8,182 nucleotides of DNA from contig SOKA01000047.1 of assembly GCA_004376105.1 (NCBI GenBank), positions 1-8,182 on the forward strand, given 5' to 3'. The stretch comes from Dehalococcoidia bacterium (lineage in GTDB: Bacteria > Chloroflexota > Dehalococcoidia > Dehalococcoidales > E44-bin46). The number at the start of each line of letters is the position of its first letter. The stretch's first letter is position 1. Shown in pieces: positions 1 through 6,126 of the stretch. A model generated the notes under the pieces. That model had not been told where the DNA came from. It made no database searches and was given only the letters and a program-made list of their open reading frames with translations. A program made the translations under genes and the position numbers.

Positions 1-602
1 TAGTCCAACTGCCCCTGCCCAAGCATATCAATACGACCAGGGTTCTTTATGCCATTGACCCCAAAAAGGATGTCGATGGCTTTCACCCGGTGAATGTGGG
101 CAAACTGATGATTGGAGAGCCGGATTATTTACCCTGCACCCCTCACGGAATCCAGCAGCTTCTAATCAGGTCTGGGGTTAAGATTGAAGGGGCAGAGGTG
201 GTGATTGTGGGTAGAAGCAACATCGTGGGCAAACCTATAGCCAATATCCTTCTCCAGAAGAAAGAGGGGGCTAATGCAACAGTTACCGTGTGTCACACCC
301 GAAGTCGAGATATTTCCTTTCACACTAAGAGGGCTGATATACTAATTGTGGCCGCAGGCAAACCCAAAGCTATCACCGCTGATATGGTTAAGGAAGGGGT
401 GGTGGTGATTGATGTCGGCGTTAACCGAATAGGAAAAACTGCGGAAGGTAAAGCTATCTTAGTCGGCGATGTTGACTTTGATGCAGTTAAGGAAAAGGCT
501 AAAGCCATTACTCCAGTGCCCGGCGGGGTTGGCCCTATGACTATAACCATGCTTATGCTAAATACAGTAAGGGCGGCAAAGCTGGCTGCTGGACTAGCCT
601 AG
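1..602 (+). CDS. folD: Bifunctional methylene-THF dehydrogenase / methenyl-THF cyclohydrolase, 5'-truncated
   Basis: This enzyme catalyses the NAD(P)-dependent oxidation of 5,10-methylene-THF to methenyl-THF and its hydrolysis to 10-formyl-THF, reversibly, in the cytoplasm; in acetogenic metabolism it runs in the reductive direction on the methyl branch. The reading frame is open from base 3 at the left edge, so the gene starts upstream; the GTG at 90 is internal. About 199 residues are visible of a usual ~285. Visible family motifs in order: VQLPLP (with the catalytic-site Gln), DVDGFHP (with the conserved Asp), PCTPHGI, the nucleotide-binding GRSNIVGKP, ATVTVCHTRS, ADILIVAAGKP, VVIDVGVNR, GDVDF and the C-terminal ITPVPGGVGPMT. 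The catalytic Tyr and Lys of the family lie in the missing N-terminal part. It ends 13 nt before the next ORF, which suggests co-transcription with the acs genes. Family assignment is very secure; cofactor preference cannot be read from the sequence. Confidence 0.97.
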   Translation, partial: VQLPLPKHINTTRVLYAIDPKKDVDGFHPVNVGKLMIGEPDYLPCTPHGIQQLLIRSGVKIEGAEVVIVGRSNIVGKPIANILLQKKEGANATVTVCHTRSRDISFHTKRADILIVAAGKPKAITADMVKEGVVVIDVGVNRIGKTAEGKAILVGDVDFDAVKEKAKAITPVPGGVGPMTITMLMLNTVRAAKLAAGLA

Positions 603-615
603 AAAGGGGGAAAGG

Positions 616-834
616 ATGGAATATAAGATTGAGGAAAAGAGTGCTCCCGGCCGGGATAAGGTAAAGGTGCTGGGGGCAACCTATGACGAGGGTAAACCTG
701 AGGGCGAGGAACTTGGGAAATGGAGACAGAAGCTAAGGGACAGAGAGGAGAAGCTCAAATATTTACAAACCGGTGAGAGATATTGGTATGGAAAAGATTG
801 GTATGGCAGTGAAAAGAGAAAGAATCCAGCTTGA
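616..834 (+). CDS. Small charged protein of unknown function, between folD and acsD
   Basis: I do not recognise this 72-aa protein. It is probably a real gene: it starts with ATG behind a strong purine-rich ribosome site (AAAGGGGG, 603-610, 5 nt before the ATG), follows folD after 13 nt and precedes acsD by 16 nt, filling the gap that would otherwise be unusually long for this tight operon. It is soluble and very rich in Lys, Glu and Arg, with no Cys, no signal peptide and no membrane segment. Residues about 33-50 (GKWRQKLRDREEKLKYLQ) look like a charged amphipathic helix, possibly a short coiled coil. The C-terminus is aromatic, with the near-repeat WYGKD-WYGSE. The lack of Cys argues against a ferredoxin-like or CooT-like nickel protein. 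By position it might be an accessory or assembly factor for FolD or the CFeSP, but this is inference from context only. A spurious ORF is the alternative. Confidence 0.72.
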   Translation: MEYKIEEKSAPGRDKVKVLGATYDEGKPEGEELGKWRQKLRDREEKLKYLQTGERYWYGKDWYGSEKRKNPA

Positions 835-850
835 GTAAGGCAGGCAAAAA

Positions 851-1795
851 ATGGCATTTGAAATGCCTAAAACACAATATAATGGCAAAATCAGAGAGAT
901 AACCCTAGGTAATGGGGAAAAAGCTGTAACCGTGGGCGGAGAGACATCTTATCCCTTCTATCTTTTTGAAGGCGAGATACCAAACCTGCCAAGAATAGCT
1001 ATGGAGGTCTGGGACTGTCCGCCCGAGGAGTGGGCTGAAGTTGCCTTGGAGCCCTTTGCCGGGGTAACCGATGACCCGGTTGCCTGGGCAAAAAAATGCA
1101 TAAATGACTATGGAGCCGAGATGATTGCCCTTCAACTAATCAGCACTGACCCCAATGGTCTTGACCGGGGGGCCGATGAAGCTGCCGAGGTGGTCAAGAA
1201 GGTGGCTGACGCCGTTGATGTTCCCTTAATTGTCTGGGGCACGGCTAATCATGAGAAGGATACCGAGGTACTAAGAAAAGTGGCTGAGGTTTGCCAAGGG
1301 AAGAACCTAATCATCGGCCCGGTGGAGGAGGGAGACCACAAAAGGATTGGCGCCTCGGCTATTGGTTACCACCACACGGTGATTGCGTCAACACCTATAG
1401 ACATAAACCTGGCTAAGCAGCTTAATATTCTGCTGGGCAATCTCGGGGTTTCCGATGAGCAGATTGTGATGAACCCTACCGTCAGTGGCATAGGTTATGG
1501 TATCGAGTATGCCTACTCGGTAATGGAGAGAATGAGGATGGCAGGGTTAACTCAGGAGGATGAAAAGCTCCAGTTCCCTATCATCTGTAATATAGCTAAG
1601 GAGGTGTGGAAGACCAAGGAACTACATCTTGCCGATGATGAATTAATGATGGGGAATGCCAAAAAGAGAGGTATCTTGATGGAGGCGATGTCGGCTATGG
1701 TGCTGCTTTTGGCTGGAGGCGATGTGATGATTATGAGACACCCAGAAGCAATAAGACTAGTTCGAGAGATGATCACTGAACTGACCACTCCTTAA
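851..1795 (+). CDS. acsD: Corrinoid iron-sulfur protein small subunit (CODH/ACS delta subunit)
   Basis: AcsD pairs with AcsC to form the heterodimeric corrinoid iron-sulfur protein, which carries the methyl group from methyl-THF methyltransferase to acetyl-CoA synthase. The 314-aa length is close to the usual 310-325. Recognisable family segments: YPFYLFEGEIPN (residues ~34-45), IAMEVWDCPPEEW (~49-61), DPVAWAKKCINDYGAEMIALQL (~75-96), then the TIM-barrel core with PLIVWGTANHEKD, NLIIGPVEEGDHKRIGA, NPTVSGIGYGIEYAYSVMERMR (~208-229) and LLLAGGDVMIMRHPEA (~285-300). No Fe-S motif is expected or seen, because the cluster sits in AcsC. The ATG at 851 is preceded by AAGGCAGG (837-844), a fair ribosome site 6 nt upstream. 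Unusually relative to the acetogen clusters I remember, it lies upstream of cooS and is separated from its partner acsC by the two largest genes. Confidence 0.95.
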   Translation: MAFEMPKTQYNGKIREITLGNGEKAVTVGGETSYPFYLFEGEIPNLPRIAMEVWDCPPEEWAEVALEPFAGVTDDPVAWAKKCINDYGAEMIALQLISTDPNGLDRGADEAAEVVKKVADAVDVPLIVWGTANHEKDTEVLRKVAEVCQGKNLIIGPVEEGDHKRIGASAIGYHHTVIASTPIDINLAKQLNILLGNLGVSDEQIVMNPTVSGIGYGIEYAYSVMERMRMAGLTQEDEKLQFPIICNIAKEVWKTKELHLADDELMMGNAKKRGILMEAMSAMVLLLAGGDVMIMRHPEAIRLVREMITELTTP

Positions 1796-1817
1796 TCGGA
1801 GTCCGGAGCGATAGAGA

Positions 1818-1853
1818 ATGGCAGAGCGGAAAATAATTAGAGGCTGGGGTTAA
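1818..1853 (+). CDS. Possible 11-codon leader ORF ahead of cooS
   Basis: In the 63-nt acsD-cooS gap an ATG at 1818 opens an 11-codon frame (MAERKIIRGWG) that stops at 1851-1853, just 5 nt before the cooS ATG. GGAG at 1805-1808 lies 9 nt upstream of this ATG, a good ribosome-site distance, while cooS itself has only a weak site (GGGG, 1846-1849). Its first codons resemble the cooS start (MAERKI against MAEKEI). It could be a leader coupling translation into cooS or a decayed duplicate of the cooS start. Chance is quite possible for so short a frame. Confidence 0.25.
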   Translation: MAERKIIRGWG

Positions 1854-1858
1854 CTAAG

Positions 1859-3820
1859 ATGGCAGAAAAGGAAATCAAAAGTATTGACCAAGCTACTATC
1901 GACATGATAGAGAAGGCAGCTAGTGATGGATGTAATATCGTCTTTGATAGGGCTGCAACCTTGAAACCCTGTCCCATAGGAGCGGTTGGCAGTTGCTGCC
2001 GACTCTGTAGTATGGGACCGTGCCGGGTACCTCTACCTAAAGGAAAAGAGGAAACGCCTGAAGAAAAGAGCAAGCGGAAAGGTGTCTGTGGGGCTACGGC
2101 TGAGACCATTGCTGCTCGTAGTTTTGCCCGAATGATAGCCGGAGGGGCAGCAGCCCATAGCGACCACGGTCGTAAGGTAGCTGAGACCTTTCTGACAGTA
2201 GCCAAGGGAGAGGCACCAGGCTATGAGATTAAGGACGAACAGAAGCTGCTGCAGCTAGCTCTGGACCTTGGCGTTGACATTGGCGACCGAAGCAACCAGG
2301 AGATAGCTATCAATATTGGCGAAATCGCTATGAAGGAATTTGGCAGGCAAGAGGGCGAACTCCTGTTCCTAAGGCGAGCTCCCTTAAAGCGCCAGGAATT
2401 ATGGCGGCGGCAAGAGGTTGCCCCTCGAGGTATAGATAGAGAAGTGGTGGAAATAATGCACCGCACCCACATGGGGGTTGACCAGGATTACCGAAGCTTG
2501 CTCCGCCAAGGGGTCAGAACCGCTTTGGCCGATGGCTGGGGGGGCAGTATGATCGCCACCGAACTTCAAGATGTCCTCTTTGGTACCCCGGCACCAGTGT
2601 TCAGTCAGATAAACCTCGGGGTACTCAAGGAAGACGAGGTAAATCTTATCATTCACGGTCATGAGCCTCAACTGGCTGAGATGCTGGCTGTGATGGCCCA
2701 AGACCCCGAGATGATCGAATATGCCAAGTCTAAAGGGGCGAAGGGGATCAACCTGGCTGGCATGTGTTGCACAGCCAATGAGATATTGATGCGCCACGGT
2801 GTGCCTATAGCCGGGAATTTCCTGCAACAGGAACTGGCTATAGTTACCGGAGCCCTGGAAGGTATAGTGGTTGACGTCCAGTGCATCATGCAAGGACTGG
2901 CCGATGTAGCTCAGTGCTACCATACCAAGATTATCACCACTGACCCTAGAGCCCATATAGAAGGCGCTATCCATATCGAATTTGATGAACGTAATGCTAT
3001 TGACATAGCCAAGAAGATAATTAGAACCGCTATCGATAACTTCCCCAACAGGGGCAAGAATGTTCGCATCCCCCAGCAGCAGACTGACCTAATTGCTGGA
3101 TTCAGTCATGAAACCATTAACTACCTATTGGGTGGCCTATTTAGGGCTTCCTACCGGCCACTGAACGACAATATTATTAATGGCCGAATTAGAGGGGTAG
3201 CTGGGGTTGTCGGCTGCAATAACGCCCGAGTTACCCACGACGATGTTCATGTGACCATGGTTAAGGAGCTCATCAAGAATGACGTGCTAGTACTGCAAAC
3301 CGGGTGTAGCGCTATGGCTTGTGCCAAAGTCGGCTTGATGGTTCCTGAAGCCGCCGCTAAGTATGCCGGTGAGGGGCTAGCGTCAGTATGCGAAGCCGTT
3401 GGCATTCCCCCGGCATTACACCTGGGAGCCTGTGTTGATAATAGCCGGATCCTGATAGCAGCCACAGCCATGGTTAAAGATGGTGGCTTGGGCGATGACA
3501 TCAGTGACCTGCCTATGGCCGGGGCTGGTCCCGAGTGGATGAGCGAGAAGGCAATCGCCATCGGTCAATACTTTGTTGGCTCAGGGGTATTCACCGTGTT
3601 TGGGGTAAACTGGCCGACTACAGGCAGTAAAGAGGTAACCGACTTCCTGTTTAAGGATTTCGAGGATATGTATGGTGGGATGTGGGCTTTTGAACCAGAC
3701 CCAATTAAGGCAGCCCAGCTTATGATCAAACACATAGATAAGAAGCGCAAAGCTCTAGGCATTGACAAGGCGAGGGAGAGGATACTCTACGATATGGCGA
3801 TGAGGCGGGAGTTAGAATGA
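1859..3820 (+). CDS. cooS/acsA: Anaerobic Ni-Fe carbon monoxide dehydrogenase catalytic subunit (CODH/ACS beta subunit)
   Basis: This homodimeric core enzyme reduces CO2 to CO at a Ni-Fe-S C-cluster and channels CO to AcsB. The 653-aa length is normal. N-terminal Fe-S ligands: Cys38 and Cys46 (D-cluster, CX7C spacing, suggesting the [4Fe-4S] rather than the CX2C [2Fe-2S] type), and Cys47, Cys50, Cys55 and Cys77 (B-cluster). C-cluster candidates: His in HGHEP (266/268), Cys304 (GMCCTANE), Cys342 (VQCIM), Cys453 (VGCNN), Cys483 (TGCSAMAC) and Cys525 (GACVDNSR). The spacings 304-342 and 453-483 match those I recall for the Carboxydothermus enzyme. Lys564 (SEKAIAIG) fits the catalytic Lys. Two oddities: a long Cys55-Cys77 spacer, and AHSDHGRKVAE (99-109), where only two of the four histidines of the proposed proton path are kept. 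Location beside acsB makes it the ACS partner rather than a stand-alone CO-oxidising CooS. No cooC nickel-insertion gene is seen nearby. The ribosome site is weak (GGGG, 1846-1849). Confidence 0.96.
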   Translation: MAEKEIKSIDQATIDMIEKAASDGCNIVFDRAATLKPCPIGAVGSCCRLCSMGPCRVPLPKGKEETPEEKSKRKGVCGATAETIAARSFARMIAGGAAAHSDHGRKVAETFLTVAKGEAPGYEIKDEQKLLQLALDLGVDIGDRSNQEIAINIGEIAMKEFGRQEGELLFLRRAPLKRQELWRRQEVAPRGIDREVVEIMHRTHMGVDQDYRSLLRQGVRTALADGWGGSMIATELQDVLFGTPAPVFSQINLGVLKEDEVNLIIHGHEPQLAEMLAVMAQDPEMIEYAKSKGAKGINLAGMCCTANEILMRHGVPIAGNFLQQELAIVTGALEGIVVDVQCIMQGLADVAQCYHTKIITTDPRAHIEGAIHIEFDERNAIDIAKKIIRTAIDNFPNRGKNVRIPQQQTDLIAGFSHETINYLLGGLFRASYRPLNDNIINGRIRGVAGVVGCNNARVTHDDVHVTMVKELIKNDVLVLQTGCSAMACAKVGLMVPEAAAKYAGEGLASVCEAVGIPPALHLGACVDNSRILIAATAMVKDGGLGDDISDLPMAGAGPEWMSEKAIAIGQYFVGSGVFTVFGVNWPTTGSKEVTDFLFKDFEDMYGGMWAFEPDPIKAAQLMIKHIDKKRKALGIDKARERILYDMAMRRELE

Positions 3821-3846
3821 GCTTAAACCCAGAGAGGCAAAGATTT

Positions 3847-3853
3847 GGAAGGA
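3847..3853 (+). promoter_or_regulatory. Ribosome binding site of acsB
   Basis: GGAAGGA lies 8 nt before the ATG at 3862 and supports that start. It is clearly stronger than the site in front of cooS. Confidence 0.7.
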
Positions 3854-3861
3854 TGTAAACA

Positions 3862-6066
3862 ATGTCTAAGATAATCGCATCAGCAGCTATTAGAGGAGCT
3901 CACAAGATTGTAGACCGAGCCGGGAAGAAATGGCAGGAAGCAATGGATAAATGGGGAGCAAATGAACCGGTAGGCTTCCCCAATACTGCCTATTACCTCC
4001 CCATAATCTATGGCATCTTAGGCATCAAGGTAGAAAAGCTAGGCGATATGGAGGCGGCTCTAAAAAGATGTAAATCACTCCTGCCACCCCCGGTGAGGGA
4101 GAATCACCCTCTGCCCTACTTAGCACCAGCTCTTGATGCTGGTATGGCAACCTTCTTTGCCGAGGAAATCATTGAAGCCATAAGATATCTGGAAGAGCCT
4201 GACTTTTATACTAAGCAAGAAGAAATTACTGATAATAATATCTGGTTAGGCGCCGCTGATGATGTAATCCTGAGAAAGAGAGGGATTGAGTTTGTTGACG
4301 GCACCGCCCCCGGCTTCGCCGCCATTTGTGGTGCAGCTCCAGACGCAGAGACCGCCAAGAAGATTGCTCAGGAACTCCAGGCCAAGAATCTGTATGTCTT
4401 CATGTGTGCTGAGTATGATAACAAAAGGTTCTCCGAACAGCTTATTGAAGCGGGGGTACAGATTGGGTGGCCGGTTCGATTGGTCTCTTATGGCCCCGAT
4501 ATTAGCGCGGCAGTGTTTGCTATGGGCTTTGCCACCAGAGTAGCTATGTCCTTTGGCGGCATCCAGCCTGGCGACTTCAGGAAAGTTCTTATCTATAACA
4601 AAGACCGTGTCTTCTCCTTCATCTTGCCCTTAGGCTATGTTACCGATGAATGGTATGCCAATGCGACTGGGGCAGTCAATTGGGGATTCCCAACTATTGC
4701 TGATACGCCAATACCTGAGATCTTGCCTACTGGGATTTGCACCTATGAGCACGTTGTTTCCAATGTCCCCCACGATAAAATTGTACCTAAAGCCATAGAG
4801 GTAAGAGGGTTGAAGATTAGCGTGGCTGAGATACCGATTCCAACCGGCTTTGGTCCTGCTTTCGAGGGCGAGAGGATTCGAAAGGGAGAGTGGTATTTGG
4901 AGTGTGGTGGTGGGTTTACCCCTATGGTTGAGTGGGTTACCTCCAAACGGATGGATGAGGTAGAGGATGGGAAGTTTGAGGTGATTGGTCCTGAGATAAC
5001 CGATATGCCTCCTGAGTCCAGGTTGCCCTTAGCTATAGCCGTTGAGGTCGCTGGCAGAGAGATGGAGGAGGACTATGAACCTATCTTGGAGCGCCAAATT
5101 CACCACCTGATAAACTACACTCAAGGGTGCTTTCACAATGGACAGCGGGATATTGCCTGGCTACGAGTTTCTAAAGAGCTTTATGAGAAGGGCTTCAGAC
5201 TATATCATATCGGTTCTCTCCTCCATGCTAAACTGCACCAAGATTTTGGCCGGATATTTGATAAGCTGCAGGTAAAACTCTATACCGAGGAGGACAAGGT
5301 AAGAGAGATACTTGCCAAGGCAAAGGCAGTATATGCGGCTAGAGATGCCCGAATTGAAGGCATGACCGATGAAACCACCGATACATACTACTCTTGCACC
5401 CTGTGCCAGTCCTTTGCCCCACCTCATGTTTGTGTCATTAGCCCGGAAAGAACTGGACTTTGCGGTTCCTATAACTGGATGGACTGTAAAGCTGCTTATG
5501 AAATTAACCCTACCGGACCTAATCAACCAGTGCCCAAGGGGGAAGTTATTGACCCTGTGTTGGGACAGTGGAAGGGGGTAAATGAGTTTCTCTACAAGGC
5601 TTCCCGCGGAAAATTCGACCATTATAACTCCTACAGCATAATACATGACCCCATGACCACCTGTGGCTGCTGTGAGTGTATTGCCGCTGTCCTTCCCCTG
5701 TGTAACGGGATAATGACGGTAAATCGGGAATTTACGGAAATGACTCCCTGTGGGATGAAGTTCACCACTCTGGCTGGCACTGTCGGTGGCGGGGTGAGCA
5801 CCCCTGGTTTCGTTGGCCATGGTAAGTATAACACTTGCCAGAGGAAATTCCTTATTGGTGACGGTGGTATAAAAAGGATAGTCTGGATGCCTAAGATGCT
5901 AAAGGAGGAGATTGCCGACCGGCTTAAAGCTAGAGCCATAGAGGTTGGCGTGCCTGACCTCCCTGATATGATTGCCGATGAGACGGTGGGCACCACCGAG
6001 GAGGAGATTCTCCCCTTCCTAGAGGAGAAAGGGCACCCAGCCCTTACTATGGAGCCAATAATGTAA
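3862..6066 (+). CDS. acsB: Acetyl-CoA synthase (CODH/ACS alpha subunit, bacterial type)
   Basis: AcsB condenses a methyl group from the CFeSP, CO from CooS and CoA into acetyl-CoA at the Ni-Ni-[4Fe-4S] A-cluster. At 734 aa it is a full-length bacterial form, including the N-terminal domain that docks on CODH; archaeal homologues lack that domain. A-cluster ligands are all present: Cys512, Cys515, Cys524 and Cys534 in TLCQSFAPPHVC...GLCGSYNW for the cubane, Cys515 being the bridging one, and Cys601 and Cys603 in TTCGCCECI for the distal nickel. All are offset by exactly +6 from the Moorella numbering I recall (506, 509, 518, 528, 595, 597). Phe518 of SFAP corresponds to the conserved Phe near the proximal nickel. 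Further family segments include GFPNTAYYLP (38-47), WPVRLVSYGPD and ECGGGFTPMVEWV (347-359). Gly-rich VGGGVSTPGFVGHG (641-654) lies near the C-terminus. It follows cooS after 41 nt. The metal centre appears complete. Confidence 0.98.
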   Translation: MSKIIASAAIRGAHKIVDRAGKKWQEAMDKWGANEPVGFPNTAYYLPIIYGILGIKVEKLGDMEAALKRCKSLLPPPVRENHPLPYLAPALDAGMATFFAEEIIEAIRYLEEPDFYTKQEEITDNNIWLGAADDVILRKRGIEFVDGTAPGFAAICGAAPDAETAKKIAQELQAKNLYVFMCAEYDNKRFSEQLIEAGVQIGWPVRLVSYGPDISAAVFAMGFATRVAMSFGGIQPGDFRKVLIYNKDRVFSFILPLGYVTDEWYANATGAVNWGFPTIADTPIPEILPTGICTYEHVVSNVPHDKIVPKAIEVRGLKISVAEIPIPTGFGPAFEGERIRKGEWYLECGGGFTPMVEWVTSKRMDEVEDGKFEVIGPEITDMPPESRLPLAIAVEVAGREMEEDYEPILERQIHHLINYTQGCFHNGQRDIAWLRVSKELYEKGFRLYHIGSLLHAKLHQDFGRIFDKLQVKLYTEEDKVREILAKAKAVYAARDARIEGMTDETTDTYYSCTLCQSFAPPHVCVISPERTGLCGSYNWMDCKAAYEINPTGPNQPVPKGEVIDPVLGQWKGVNEFLYKASRGKFDHYNSYSIIHDPMTTCGCCECIAAVLPLCNGIMTVNREFTEMTPCGMKFTTLAGTVGGGVSTPGFVGHGKYNTCQRKFLIGDGGIKRIVWMPKMLKEEIADRLKARAIEVGVPDLPDMIADETVGTTEEEILPFLEEKGHPALTMEPIM

Positions 6067-6071
6067 ACAAC

Positions 6072-6094
6072 GCTGAAAAACGCAGTTTTTCAGC
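6072..6094 (+). promoter_or_regulatory. Perfect 10-bp inverted repeat (hairpin) in the acsB-acsC gap
   Basis: GCTGAAAAAC (6072-6081), loop GCA (6082-6084), GTTTTTCAGC (6085-6094) form a perfect stem starting 6 nt after the acsB stop codon. No T-run follows, so it is not a standard intrinsic terminator on the plus strand, nor does its flank suggest one on the minus strand. It is directly followed by the 8-base palindrome CTCATGAG (6095-6102). An RNA stem here could protect the upstream transcript from 3' exonucleases, mark a processing site, or partly attenuate reading into acsC. The structure is visible in the sequence; its role is inferred. Confidence 0.7.
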
Positions 6095-6110
6095 CTCATG
6101 AGTAATGTAG

Positions 6111-6118
6111 AAAAGGGG
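6111..6118 (+). promoter_or_regulatory. Ribosome binding site that fixes the acsC start at ATG 6127
   Basis: AAAAGGGG ends 8 nt before the ATG at 6127 but only 2 nt before the in-frame TTG at 6121. The spacing rules out the TTG and supports the ATG. Confidence 0.75.
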
Positions 6119-6126
6119 TTTTGCCA

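Noticed and set aside
90..602. folD starting at the GTG at position 90
   Set aside because: The frame is open to the left edge and the upstream residues carry the conserved VQLPLP and DVDGFHP motifs, so the GTG codes for an internal Val.
1787..1802. Small inverted repeat ACTCC-N6-GGAGT at the acsD stop codon
   Set aside because: It has only 5 base pairs with no T-run, too weak to call a terminator or a regulatory stem.
2399..2974. Open frames on the minus strand across cooS, the longest being 191 codons
   Set aside because: They lie opposite a well-conserved cooS frame, carry no recognisable family motif and have no independent context. They are shadows of the coding strand.
5200..5820. A 206-codon minus-strand frame opposite acsB
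   Set aside because: It overlaps the A-cluster region of acsB, whose motifs are unmistakable. The antisense product has no coherent domain and the whole operon reads the other way.
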